Assembly (NCBI RefSeq): GCF_030410375.1
Contig: NZ_JAUHHE010000011.1
Location: 1 to 64,000, forward strand
From: Zwartia vadi
Lineage (GTDB): Bacteria; Pseudomonadota; Gammaproteobacteria; Burkholderiales; Burkholderiaceae_B
Direction of reading: 5' to 3'
DNA length: 64,000 nt
Below the pieces are notes generated by a model, which did no database searches, was not told the origin of the DNA, and saw nothing but the letters and a program-made list of their open reading frames with translations. A program made the translations under genes and the position numbers. Positions within the stretch are counted from its first letter, which is position 1. The number at the start of each line of letters is the position of its first letter. Below, in pieces: positions 15,078 to 23,554 of the stretch.

Positions 15078-17207
15078 TTAGCGTGCTGCATCACCACGCA
15101 GTGTGGGATAGCGCACATGATCCACAAGATCTTGAATGTCTTTGCGTGGTTCTGGTGTCAGCAGGCTCACGATGATGATCAAAGCGAAACCGACTGGAAC
15201 ACCAAAGATACCGGCGGAGATTGGCAAAATACCGTACCAGAGCTCGACAGGTGAGGTCACGCCAAATACGCTACGCAACCAAGGTTGTGTTGTCACCATG
15301 TAATAGAAGGTGATACCAAGGCCACCGATCATACCGACGACAGCGCCATACTTGTTCGCACGCTTCCAGAAAATCCCCAAGGTCAGGGCCGGGAAGAATG
15401 CTGCTGCAGCGAACGAGAACGCGGCAGATACAAGGAATAAGATATCAGCCGGTTTTTGTGCCGCAACATAGGCAGCCGCCAAGGCAACAAGCAATAACAA
15501 GATTTTCGAAATCAACACTCGGCGAGCTGTCGGAGCGTTGGGGTTGATCATCTTGAAGTACAGGTCGTGAGACAGGGCGTTAGCAATCGTTAACAACAAA
15601 CCATCCGCTGTTGAGAGTGCAGCAGCCAAACCACCGGCTGCAACCATGCCTGAAATCACATAAGGCAAGCCACCAATCTCTGGTGTGGCCAACACAACGA
15701 TGTCGCCACCGATACGCATCTCCCCTAGCTGCAGGATGCCGTCTTTATTGATATCAACGACAGACAGCAGAGATGGGTCGACAGTGGTCCATTGGGCGAT
15801 CCACCCCGGCAGTTTATCGAAAGGCGTACCCACCAAGACATGGAAGACCTCATATTTCACCAATACTGCGAGAGCAGGTGCGGTGAAATAAAGCAGGAAG
15901 ATGAAAAACAGAGACCACGTGACCGACTCACGCGCCTGCTTGACTGAGGGAGTAGTGTAGTAGCGCATCAGAATATGAGGAAGCGCGGCCGTACCGACCA
16001 TCAAGCAGAAAATCAATGCCAGGAAGTTACGACGCGAGGTGTCGTAGGCGACCTTTTGAGCATCTGTGCCGTTAGGATCCCCTGCAAATTGCTGAGCATG
16101 GCGTGGCATACCTGCCAAGGGAACTGCGCGTGCGTTGTTCGCTGCACGTTCTTGAGTCCACAGTTTTTGTGCTGCGGCCTCAGTCGTTGGCACAGCTGCC
16201 AATGCCTTAATCGCTGCATCTTGCTCGGCTTTAGGTGCGTTAGCGGCCTTCAAGTCAGCAACGCGCTTTTCAGCGGCAGCTTTTTCCGCAGCCATAGCGG
16301 CTGGGATATTCTTGAGTTTGGCTTCCGCTTCTTCAGCGCGTTTTTTGAAGATGGCAATCACCTCAAGCTCTTTCGGGTCCTTGAGCAACTCGGCTTCTTT
16401 GGCGGTCACTTTTTCAAGTTGATAACCGTAGATAGCCTGTGGAACAGGGACGCCTGTTTGCTTAACTGAGAGCCAAACGACTGGAATCATGTAAGCAACG
16501 ATCAGGATGATGTACTGAGCAACCTGCGTCCATGTGACCGCGCGCATACCACCCAGGAAAGAACACACCAAAATCCCGCCCAGACCCAAAAAGATACCAA
16601 TCTCAAAAGGCACACCTGAAAGACGTGTCGTGATCAGACCCACACCGTAGATTTGTGCCACCACATAAGTGAATGAGCAAAGAATCGCGGCAATGATGCC
16701 GAGTAGACGCGGTAAATTACCGTCATAGCGCTCACCAAGAAAGTCTGGAATGGTGAACTGACCGAACTTGCGAAGATAGGGAGCAAGAAAGAGAGCCACC
16801 AAGCAGTAGCCGCCTGTCCAACCCATAATGAAGGCCAGTCCGCTATAGCCTGTCAGGTACAAAGTACCAGCCATACCGATAAACGATGCAGCCGACATCC
16901 AGTCTGCGCCCGTTGCCATACCGTTGTACAACGCAGGAACACGTCGTCCGGCAACGTAATACTCTGCAGCATCGTTTGTGCGGCTCATAATACCGATGCC
17001 AGCGTATAACGCGACTGTTGCAGCCAGGAAGATATAACCGATCCAAGCGCGCGTCAGGCCCATTTGCTCAGCAATGGCTAACAGAATCACAAAAACGGCA
17101 AAACCGCCGGTATACCAAGTGTAGACCTTGTTGAGAGATTTTTTAAACTGCGCGTTCGTAGTGTTAGAGGCGAACAGGCCGCCTTCGTCTGGAGTCATGC
17201 CGGCCAT
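15078..17207 (-). CDS. Sodium:solute symporter large subunit (VC_2705/ActP-like)
   Basis: A 709-residue inner-membrane symporter of the SSS family, probably Na+-driven uptake of acetate or another short monocarboxylate. About 13 membrane segments include AAEYYVAGRRVPALYNGMA, ADWMSAASFIGMAGTLY and ALSTADGLLLTIANALSHD. Start 17207 is fixed by GAGGAGGAAT just upstream, one base after the stop of the small-subunit gene. Two insertions stand out: an Ala/Lys/Glu-rich, coiled-coil-prone hydrophilic stretch (about 255-390), and a loop DINKDGILQLGE (485-496) with the spacing of an EF-hand calcium site. The subfamily always pairs with a DUF4212 small protein. Specificity remains open. Confidence 0.92.
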   Translation of the reverse strand: MAGMTPDEGGLFASNTTNAQFKKSLNKVYTWYTGGFAVFVILLAIAEQMGLTRAWIGYIFLAATVALYAGIGIMSRTNDAAEYYVAGRRVPALYNGMATGADWMSAASFIGMAGTLYLTGYSGLAFIMGWTGGYCLVALFLAPYLRKFGQFTIPDFLGERYDGNLPRLLGIIAAILCSFTYVVAQIYGVGLITTRLSGVPFEIGIFLGLGGILVCSFLGGMRAVTWTQVAQYIILIVAYMIPVVWLSVKQTGVPVPQAIYGYQLEKVTAKEAELLKDPKELEVIAIFKKRAEEAEAKLKNIPAAMAAEKAAAEKRVADLKAANAPKAEQDAAIKALAAVPTTEAAAQKLWTQERAANNARAVPLAGMPRHAQQFAGDPNGTDAQKVAYDTSRRNFLALIFCLMVGTAALPHILMRYYTTPSVKQARESVTWSLFFIFLLYFTAPALAVLVKYEVFHVLVGTPFDKLPGWIAQWTTVDPSLLSVVDINKDGILQLGEMRIGGDIVVLATPEIGGLPYVISGMVAAGGLAAALSTADGLLLTIANALSHDLYFKMINPNAPTARRVLISKILLLLVALAAAYVAAQKPADILFLVSAAFSFAAAAFFPALTLGIFWKRANKYGAVVGMIGGLGITFYYMVTTQPWLRSVFGVTSPVELWYGILPISAGIFGVPVGFALIIIVSLLTPEPRKDIQDLVDHVRYPTLRGDAAR
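15720..15755 (-). other. EF-hand-like loop encoded within the symporter
   Basis: Residues 485-496 of the symporter read DINKDGILQLGE, with Asp/Asn/Asp/Gly/hydrophobic/Glu at positions 1, 3, 5, 6, 8 and 12, exactly the classical EF-hand calcium-binding spacing. It lies in the hydrophilic loop just before the ATPEIGGLPYVISG membrane segment. Calcium binding is an inference from the pattern. Confidence 0.6.
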
Positions 17208-17208
17208 G

Positions 17209-17472
17209 TTATTCCTCCTCCTCTTCGCTGACGCCACATTCTTCGTCAAGCTTGTTCATGTAATGGGCGTAGAAGCCGATGATCAGGCAATACACCACCA
17301 GAGAGCCTTGCGCCCCCATCCAGAAACTGAAGGGCCACCCAAAAAAGGTGAAACTCAATTCCCGAGCGAAATAGCTCACCACAAATGTGACAACAAACCA
17401 GATCAGCAACAGAAGCGAAGTGATGCGTAGGTTTTTTTGCCAGTACACCCGATGTTTTTCAGTCAGTTGCAC
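17209..17472 (-). CDS. DUF4212 small subunit of the sodium/solute symporter
   Basis: An 87-residue protein with two membrane segments, matching DUF4212 (putative solute:sodium symporter small subunit): YWQKNLRITSLLLLIWFVVT near the start, FFGWPFSFWMGAQGSL, and a second helix ending YAHYMNKLDEE. An acidic tail (EECGVSEEEEE) ends it. Start is GTG with GAGGAG upstream. The gene lies directly upstream of the large subunit with one base between stop and start, so the two are translationally coupled and almost certainly form one transporter. Confidence 0.93.
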   Translation of the reverse strand: MQLTEKHRVYWQKNLRITSLLLLIWFVVTFVVSYFARELSFTFFGWPFSFWMGAQGSLVVYCLIIGFYAHYMNKLDEECGVSEEEEE

Positions 17473-17582
17473 GGTTAAGTCTCCTCATCGTTATCAGGCC
17501 AGGTTGCCCCGGTTCGATTCATTTGAAACAAAAAATAAAACTACTAAACAACAAACTACAAAGAAAACAGATTGGCCTTGAT

Positions 17583-18149
17583 TCAGCCACTGAGCCCAGT
17601 TTCGCGCTCGAGTTGACGTGCGAACTTGGGTTCAAAACCTTTTAAGTGCCTAATAATTTTGGTAGCTTCATCCGGCTTTTGTCGATCGACCTGGACCCGG
17701 GCAAGCTGATACCAGGCGTAAGGACTCATAGGCTGAAGTTTGGTGTTGCGCTCAAGTGCCTCAACTGCTTCGTCAAGTCGCCCTTGTTGAATGAGCGTCA
17801 GTCCCAAGCCATACCAAGCTTGATCAAGATTTGGATTGAGTTCTAGGGCGCGGCGAAAGGCGCGTTCAGCCTCATGGGGGTGTTCAAGTTCTTGCTGTAG
17901 AAAACCAAGGTTGAACCAGGCATAGACTGGAGCATCAGGTTGCTGCAAAAGTCGCTCATACACCTCGATTGCCTTTTGCTTGTCACCGAGCTCCGCGCTC
18001 AGGTGGGCAATGCTGCCCAGTGCATAACTGTCCTCAGGGTAGTCTTTGAGCATGTCTTCAAGCAGGCTGATGGCGCGTCGTCGTTGCCCAAAGACAATTA
18101 AAGTCACGACACACCACTTGTATTTTTGCCAGTTCAGATCAATTTTCAT
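17583..18149 (-). CDS. Tetratricopeptide-repeat protein
   Basis: A 188-residue soluble protein made of about four TPR units from residue 30 on (AISLLEDMLKDYPEDSYALG, AIEVYERLLQQPDAPVYAWF, AERAFRRALELNPNLDQAWY, AVEALERNTKLQPMSPYAWY), followed by a helical end. TPRs usually act as protein-binding scaffolds. ATG 18149 overlaps the stop of the upstream small membrane-protein gene in ATGA, so both are made together. Function unknown; an assembly or stability role for a membrane complex, perhaps the adjacent symporter, is only a guess. Confidence 0.85.
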   Translation of the reverse strand: MKIDLNWQKYKWCVVTLIVFGQRRRAISLLEDMLKDYPEDSYALGSIAHLSAELGDKQKAIEVYERLLQQPDAPVYAWFNLGFLQQELEHPHEAERAFRRALELNPNLDQAWYGLGLTLIQQGRLDEAVEALERNTKLQPMSPYAWYQLARVQVDRQKPDEATKIIRHLKGFEPKFARQLERETGLSG

Positions 18150-18442
18150 TTGCAACCCGCCATCCCGACAGAAACGCAGTGTTCAATTTTTGCAACGGTA
18201 ACCGCCAGATAAAGAGCGGCAACTAAACAAAACGCCACAAAAGCATGGTGGCGTGTGGCGATTTGTTTTGGGGAGATCAACGCAGCGAGGGAAATCCAAG
18301 GTTTGTTGATAACTTGAAATAGTTGGTAAAACAAATTTGTGTCACGTCTGGCGCCAGCGATAAGAAACAAGACACCTTGTCCCAGTAGCGCAAGCAGTCC
18401 GATGTAAAGCAATAACTGCAGAATGTTAAGAAATTGCAGCAA
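18146..18442 (-). CDS. Small inner-membrane protein coupled to a TPR gene
   Basis: 98 residues with two hydrophobic helices (residues about 7-30 and 68-86) joined by a polar loop with INKPWISLAALISPK. It starts with TTG, preceded by AGGGAG. I do not recognise a named family. The 4-bp overlap with the TPR gene suggests a functional pair. The 168 bp upstream to the histidine-kinase gene (18443-18611) hold its probable promoter but no feature I can define. Confidence 0.7.
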   Translation of the reverse strand: MLQFLNILQLLLYIGLLALLGQGVLFLIAGARRDTNLFYQLFQVINKPWISLAALISPKQIATRHHAFVAFCLVAALYLAVTVAKIEHCVSVGMAGCK

Positions 18443-18611
18443 CCCTAGTCTCCCTGCTTATTTTGTTCGCCACAGAGCGAATTTGTTTGATTGCAATGCG
18501 ATGGTCGCAATGTAAGACTGATTTCTGACATCTGTCTGACAAATTTGCGAGGGTCGACACATCTGTTGCGGATCGGCAAATAATGGTTAATTTTTACCTG
18601 AAAACAAAGGG

Positions 18612-20117
18612 TTAACCCTCACTTTTTGGTTCTGCGTGTGTGCGCTGCAGCATGCCTGGAAAGTGGATTTCGATGCGTGCGCCAGTGGCATGAGTTTCAT
18701 GATGTTGACGATGCGTATCCGTGATGAGCACATTCGCTTGATGTCGCTGAGCAATTTCTTTCACAATGGCCAGTCCGAGTCCGCTACCATCGACGCCTGA
18801 GCCCAACACCCGATAAAACCGATCAAATACGCGCTCACGTTCTTCTGGAGGGATGCCAGGGCCGGAGTCCTCGACTGCGAGAACTACCGAGTTTGTCTGC
18901 TCGTAAAGGCTGACAGTAATGTGACCGGACGCTGGCGTGTAGCGAATGGCATTGTCGATGAGGTTGTTCAGTGCCTCACCCAAGAGAAGGCTCTGGCCCT
19001 TAATATAAACAGGATGTTCTGGTCCTTCAAAACCTAAATCGATTCCATGTTTAAGGGCGACATGTATCCATTTTTGTATGTGCTCTTTAGCTAAGTGTGT
19101 CAGATCGGTCGGTGGCATGGCCATCGTGTTCGGATTTTCGGCGGTTGCCATCAGGAGTAACTGGTTCACCAGTCTTGTGGCGCGTGTCGTACCAGCAATA
19201 ATTTGCTCCAGACTGGCTTGAGTATGGGAAGTGGGCTCGCCTCGCATGGCGAGCTCAGCTTGCGTGCGCAAGCCAGCCAGCGGGGTCTTGAGCTGATGCG
19301 CCGCATCTGCGACAAATCGTCGTTGCGCAAGGAGGGTAGCTTCAAGTCGACCCAGCAAATCATTCATTGCCGTAATTAACGGACCAATCTCGGAGGGGGC
19401 TTGACGCTCATCGATTGGCGAAAGGTCATCGGGTCGACGGGCTCTGAGTCTCCTTTGTAAAGCATTGATCGGAGCCACTCCGCGTGACAAACCAAACCAC
19501 ACCAATACCACCGCAATCGGTAGCACGATAAATTGAGGAATAATCACCCCTTTGATAATGTCATTGGCAAGTTGCGTGCGTCGATCGACAGACTCGGCGG
19601 CAACGAGAAGCACTGGCCCACTGCCGCGTGTGCTCAGATCCATCCAAGTGTAGGCAATGCGAATTTCAAAATCCCGCAGAGTGTGATTTTCATAGTAAAT
19701 GGCATCCGGCTGATCGCCAGCCGTGCGCTCGGGTGTAGGGAGTTCTCCGTCCCCCCCTAGCAAATCGCCATTGGGTCCGATCGCTTTCCAAAAGACGCCA
19801 TCATTTTCTCTGACGCGCAGTGCGAGTCGTGCGGGGGCCGACATCCGTAAAGCCACGACATCATCATTTGCTTCTACTTGTTGCCCCAAAATTTGCAAAG
19901 CATTGACCAGTCCTAAATCGTAAGGAATATTGGCCAGGTTTTGTGCAACAACGTACGTAATGGCAATACTCATGGGCCAGAGTAAAAACAGTGGCGCAAG
20001 CATCCAGTCCAGAATTTCGCCTAATAATGAACGCCTTGATGATTCCGCACTGGGTTTCTCAGCGCCCACTTGAAGCACGGCGAGTGCCTCGAGATTGACG
20101 GGATTTGATTTTGGCAT
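18612..20117 (-). CDS. Sensor histidine kinase (TctE-like)
   Basis: A 501-residue membrane kinase. A first membrane helix lies near residue 45, then a periplasmic sensor domain (about 65-185), a second helix (about 190-210), a HAMP-like linker, and the H-box FVADAAHQLKTPLAGLRTQ with phospho-acceptor His274. The ATP domain has NLIDNAIRYTP, VEDSGPGIPPEERERVFDRF and GSGLGLAIVKEIA. The two-helix N-terminus with this sensor layout resembles TctE, which senses tricarboxylates; the true ligand is unknown. ATG 20117 is used, with a TTG at 20144 as an alternative. It is cotranscribed with the response regulator upstream and lies near the solute symporter it might control. Confidence 0.92.
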   Translation of the reverse strand: MPKSNPVNLEALAVLQVGAEKPSAESSRRSLLGEILDWMLAPLFLLWPMSIAITYVVAQNLANIPYDLGLVNALQILGQQVEANDDVVALRMSAPARLALRVRENDGVFWKAIGPNGDLLGGDGELPTPERTAGDQPDAIYYENHTLRDFEIRIAYTWMDLSTRGSGPVLLVAAESVDRRTQLANDIIKGVIIPQFIVLPIAVVLVWFGLSRGVAPINALQRRLRARRPDDLSPIDERQAPSEIGPLITAMNDLLGRLEATLLAQRRFVADAAHQLKTPLAGLRTQAELAMRGEPTSHTQASLEQIIAGTTRATRLVNQLLLMATAENPNTMAMPPTDLTHLAKEHIQKWIHVALKHGIDLGFEGPEHPVYIKGQSLLLGEALNNLIDNAIRYTPASGHITVSLYEQTNSVVLAVEDSGPGIPPEERERVFDRFYRVLGSGVDGSGLGLAIVKEIAQRHQANVLITDTHRQHHETHATGARIEIHFPGMLQRTHAEPKSEG

Positions 20118-20157
20118 CACAGCCAAAACGTCAAAGGGTGCCAACTACACAGGGGCA

Positions 20158-20835
20158 TCATGTTGCGCTCGAGTCACGCTCAAGGCAGTAGCCCAGACCC
20201 CGCACGGTTGCAATTTTGACACCGCTGGGCTCAAGCTTTTTACGCAGACGATGCACATACACCTCGATTGCGTTGGAGCTGACTTCCTCTCCCCACTCGC
20301 ATAGATGGTCAACGATTTGCGTCTTGCTCACCATGCGACCGCTGCGGGTCAGCAAGATTTCAAGCAGACTGACTTCGCGAGCCGAGAGGTCAAGCGCGTG
20401 TTGATCGACGGTTGCCACCCGTCCGGTCTGGTCAAACTCAAGCTTGCCATGACGCAGGATCGTGGAGCCGCCGCCCGCGCCTCTTCTGGCGAGTGCCCGG
20501 ACTCTGGCTTCAAGTTCGGACAGGGAGAAGGGCTTGGCCATATAGTCATCCGCGCCGAGATCCAATCCTTTTACCCGCTGTTCGACACTATCTGCTGCAG
20601 TGAGAATCAACACAGGCAGATGAGAATTTTTGCTGCGCAAGTTACTGAGAACCTCAAGACCCGACATGCGCGGTAATCCTAGATCCAAGATCAGCAAGTC
20701 AAATTCTTGGGAGCGAAGTGCAGAGTCGGCGGCGAGACCATCGCTGACAGCATCTACAGCATAGCCGTTGAGGCGCAGAGATCGAGTCAGGCCATCTGCC
20801 AGAATGCTGTCATCTTCGGCAATCAGGATTCGCAT
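20158..20835 (-). CDS. OmpR-family response regulator (TctD-like)
   Basis: A 225-residue two-domain regulator. The receiver domain has the acidic pair EDD at 7-9, phospho-acceptor Asp51 in LILDLGLPRMSG, and Lys in DYMAKPFSLSELEARVRAL. A winged-helix OmpR/PhoB DNA-binding domain follows (LSAREVSLLEILLTRSGRMV, VYVHRLRKKLEPSGVKI). Its stop precedes the kinase start by a few tens of bases. Divergent from recA, with about 245 bp between them. Likely targets are nutrient-uptake genes such as the nearby symporter, which is inference. Confidence 0.94.
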   Translation of the reverse strand: MRILIAEDDSILADGLTRSLRLNGYAVDAVSDGLAADSALRSQEFDLLILDLGLPRMSGLEVLSNLRSKNSHLPVLILTAADSVEQRVKGLDLGADDYMAKPFSLSELEARVRALARRGAGGGSTILRHGKLEFDQTGRVATVDQHALDLSAREVSLLEILLTRSGRMVSKTQIVDHLCEWGEEVSSNAIEVYVHRLRKKLEPSGVKIATVRGLGYCLERDSSAT

Positions 20836-20996
20836 GGGTAGGTGTCAACAATGCTTCTATCGGCGAGAAAGTAAAATTTTGATCTATTCTGGCATAGCAC
20901 CAAGTTACTGCATATGGGGCAAGTCATAAATCCTTCATCGTTCAGTACAAACCCCAGTGCCCGAGAACAAAAAAACATAAAAGAACATGGAAACTA

Positions 20997-21026
20997 TTGT
21001 CATACTGTTTATTTGTACAGTATAAT
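20997..21026 (+). promoter_or_regulatory. recA promoter with consensus LexA (SOS) box
   Basis: A -35 TTGTCA (20997-21002) and a perfect -10 TATAAT (21021-21026) are 18 bp apart. The spacer is a full SOS box TACTG-N10-CAGTA (21003-21022), with all five bases right on each side. LexA bound here would cover both promoter elements. The leader to the recA start is about 48 bases. Confidence 0.92.
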
Positions 21027-21080
21027 TGAATGCAATAATTTCCATACTATTCGCGTTTCACTACAACTCAAGGAATTTCC

Positions 21081-22250
21081 ATGGATGATAAAACCCTCAA
21101 GGCTGGCTCTTCTGAAAAAGGCAAGGCACTGGCTGCAGCGCTTTCCCAGATCGAGAAGCAGTTTGGCAAGGGCTCGATCATGCGCTACGGTGACAACGAA
21201 GTCGAACACGACATCCAGGTTGTCTCCACAGGCTCTCTAGGGTTGGATATTGCGCTCGGCGTCGGGGGCTTACCCAGAGGACGCGTCATTGAGATCTATG
21301 GACCTGAGTCATCCGGTAAAACCACCCTGACTCTCCAAGTGATTGCTGAAATGCAAAAGGTAGGAGGAACCTGCGCCTTCATCGATGCGGAACACGCACT
21401 TGATGTGCAATACGCTGCCAAACTGGGTGTCAACCTGACCGATTTATTGATCTCGCAGCCTGACACCGGTGAACAAGCTCTGGAGATTACTGATGCGCTT
21501 GTGCGTTCTAGCTCCGTCGATCTAATCGTGATCGACTCCGTCGCTGCGCTTGTGCCCAAGGCTGAGATCGAGGGTGAGATGGGTGATTCCTTGCCTGGAT
21601 TACAAGCTCGCCTCATGAGCCAAGCGCTACGTAAACTTACCGCAAGCATCAAGCGCACGAATTGCATGGTGATTTTTATTAACCAGATTCGTATGAAAAT
21701 CGGCGTGATGTTCGGAAACCCCGAGACCACGACAGGTGGTAATGCACTGAAATTTTATTCTTCCGTGCGATTGGATATCCGTCGGATTGGTGCAATTAAA
21801 AAAGGGGATGAAGTCGTTGGTAACGAAACACGCGTAAAGGTTGTGAAAAACAAGATCGCTCCTCCGTTTAAACAGGCTGAATTCGACATCATGTATGGAG
21901 CCGGTATTTCGCGTGAAGGTGAGATCCTGGATTTGGGAGTGACTGCCGGTATCGTCGATAAGGCAGGTGCGTGGTTTAGCTACAACGGTGAGCGTATTGG
22001 ACAGGGTAGAGATAATGTCCGTGAGTACCTGCGTGAGCATCCTGCTATGGCAATTGAGATTGAAAATCGTGTCCGTGAACAGCTTGGTGTTGTTCCTCGC
22101 GTCGGTGGTTCTGCCTCTGCTGGTACTGCGGCGGGCACTTCAGCCAGTGCTGCCGCATCAGCTAATACTCCAGCTCCAGCTACTAAAGCCAGCTCAGCCA
22201 AAGCGAGCAAGCTCGTTGCCGCAGAGCCAGATCTTGACGAAGACCTGTAA
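21081..22250 (+). CDS. recA: Recombinase RecA
   Basis: A 389-residue ATP-dependent strand-exchange protein and co-protease for LexA. Walker [10 protein letters not shown] is at residues 74-82, the Walker B region is [20 protein letters not shown], the DNA-binding loops are around [19 protein letters not shown] and [18 protein letters not shown], and [12 protein letters not shown] is intact. The C-terminal tail is long, Ala/Ser/Pro-rich and ends in an acidic DLDEDL, as is common in betaproteobacteria. Controlled by the SOS box upstream. recX follows after 14 bp. Confidence 0.99.
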   Translation: MDDKTLKAGSSEKGKALAAALSQIEKQFGKGSIMRYGDNEVEHDIQVVSTGSLGLDIALGVGGLPRGRVIEIYGPESSGKTTLTLQVIAEMQKVGGTCAFIDAEHALDVQYAAKLGVNLTDLLISQPDTGEQALEITDALVRSSSVDLIVIDSVAALVPKAEIEGEMGDSLPGLQARLMSQALRKLTASIKRTNCMVIFINQIRMKIGVMFGNPETTTGGNALKFYSSVRLDIRRIGAIKKGDEVVGNETRVKVVKNKIAPPFKQAEFDIMYGAGISREGEILDLGVTAGIVDKAGAWFSYNGERIGQGRDNVREYLREHPAMAIEIENRVREQLGVVPRVGGSASAGTAAGTSASAAASANTPAPATKASSAKASKLVAAEPDLDEDL

Positions 22251-22264
22251 AGTGTAGAACCCCT

Positions 22265-22792
22265 GTGTCTGTCGACTCAGATGACGAAGAGTTTGAAGTA
22301 GGTCCCAAGCCTGCAGCACCACGGCCTGGTCTGTCCCTCAAGGCCAGAGCCGTGGGTTTGCTGTCTCGCAGGGAGCACAGCCGAAAAGAGCTGGAGCGAA
22401 AGCTCGCTCCACACGCCGCGAGTCCAGAGGAGCTGTCCGCAGTACTGGATGAGCTTTCAGAAGCAGGCTGGCAGTCAGACGAGCGTTTTACTAATGGCTG
22501 GGTCCATCGAAAAGCATCTGGACATGGTTTATCCCGTATTGTCCAGGATCTGAAAGCTCAAGGGATTGCGCCAGAGGCTATCTCGATAGTCATGACAGAG
22601 CTCAAGGAAACTGAGTATTCTCGCGCTCAAGCGGTCTGGTCAAAAAAGTTTGGATCACGCCTGACTCAGTCACCTATTACTCAAGCCGAATACGCCAAAC
22701 AAGGGCGCTTTTTAGCTTCAAGAGGCTTTTCCACTGAAATTATTCGACGCGTCTTAAAGGATGCATCCAACCCCGATTTTCCAAACGAGTGA
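22265..22792 (+). CDS. recX: Regulatory protein RecX
   Basis: A 175-residue protein that binds RecA filaments and blocks their extension. The tandem three-helix pattern of the family is seen: AVGLLSRREHSRKELERKL, LDELSEAGWQSDERFTNGWV, ISRIVQ-type LSRIVQDLKAQGI, and a C-terminal KQGRFLASRGFSTEIIRRVL. An acidic N-terminal extension (about 20 residues) precedes it. Start is GTG 14 bp after recA, so it shares the recA SOS promoter. Confidence 0.95.
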   Translation: MSVDSDDEEFEVGPKPAAPRPGLSLKARAVGLLSRREHSRKELERKLAPHAASPEELSAVLDELSEAGWQSDERFTNGWVHRKASGHGLSRIVQDLKAQGIAPEAISIVMTELKETEYSRAQAVWSKKFGSRLTQSPITQAEYAKQGRFLASRGFSTEIIRRVLKDASNPDFPNE

Positions 22793-22929
22793 GCGTAGCA
22801 TTTTAAGTATGAGACCATGACGTCAATATGGTCAAACGAATGGCTGACCCTCTAAAGTAGGTCATAGGGAATATGGTGAGCTATACTTTTGATCTTTGTT
22901 GCAATGTGTCAACTGACAACTTATCCCGT

Positions 22930-23505
22930 ATGCCGCTCCCAGCGCCAGCTTGCCCTCGCAAACCGATGCACAATCGTTCGATACAGGTTCACTCCTTCGA
23001 GCGCGAGGATGGTCTCTGGGATATCGAGGCCGAGTTGATTGACAGTAAATCTTACTCTTACACCAAGAGAAACGGTACATTGCAAGAGGCTGGTCAGCCT
23101 TTCCATCACATGCATCTTCGTATCACCATTGATCGTTCATTCGAGATTAAAGAAGCCATTGCGTTGTATGATGCTTCGCCATTTGGTGTTTCTTGTTCGT
23201 CCATTTCAGGTGCGTATCAGGATTTGGTTGGGATGAATTTGTTAAAAAGTTTTCGCCAGCAGATCAAAGATCGTTTCGGTCGAACTGCTGGTTGTACGCA
23301 TATGACTGAGCTGGCTGCGGTGCTGCCGACTGCTGCTGTTCAAAGCATGGCGGGTCAAAAACGCGCTGAGGCTGAGTCCGCAGGACGAAAGCCTTTTCAG
23401 TTGGGTGGGTGTTTTGCCTGGCGTACTGACGGCGAAGTGACAAAAGAACATTATCCGCAGTGGTATGTAAATTCTAGTGCAACACCCCCGGTCCCTGGTA
23501 CTTAG
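22930..23505 (+). CDS. DUF2889 family protein
   Basis: A 191-residue protein of the DUF2889 family: HNRSIQVHSFEREDGLWDIE, AELIDSKSY, GQPFHHMHLRITID, ALYDASPFGVSC and the C-terminal GRTAGCTHMTELA. Conserved Cys and His residues hint at metal or substrate binding, but the function is unknown. The ATG at 22930 is used because the domain begins there; one at 22873 would add 19 residues. Position between recX and sucC is a recurring order in Burkholderiales. A terminator-like hairpin begins just before its stop codon. Confidence 0.85.
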   Translation: MPLPAPACPRKPMHNRSIQVHSFEREDGLWDIEAELIDSKSYSYTKRNGTLQEAGQPFHHMHLRITIDRSFEIKEAIALYDASPFGVSCSSISGAYQDLVGMNLLKSFRQQIKDRFGRTAGCTHMTELAAVLPTAAVQSMAGQKRAEAESAGRKPFQLGGCFAWRTDGEVTKEHYPQWYVNSSATPPVPGT

Positions 23506-23529
23506 TACACCAGGCTCTCGCTTTTTTTA
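23494..23529 (+). terminator. Terminator overlapping the end of the DUF2889 gene
   Basis: CCTGGTAC and GTACACCAGG (one bulge) form a stem that contains the gene's TAG stop in its loop side, and is followed after a short gap by a run of seven T residues (23522-23528). It would separate the recA-side transcript from sucCD. Confidence 0.65.
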
Positions 23530-23554
23530 GTTTATTTGGACGGACAGGATTCCC

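Noticed and set aside
15975..16469. A 164-codon open frame on the plus strand, Cys-rich
   Set aside because: It is antisense to the coiled-coil-like insert of the symporter, and its composition is what the complement of an Ala/Lys/Glu-rich repeat gives.
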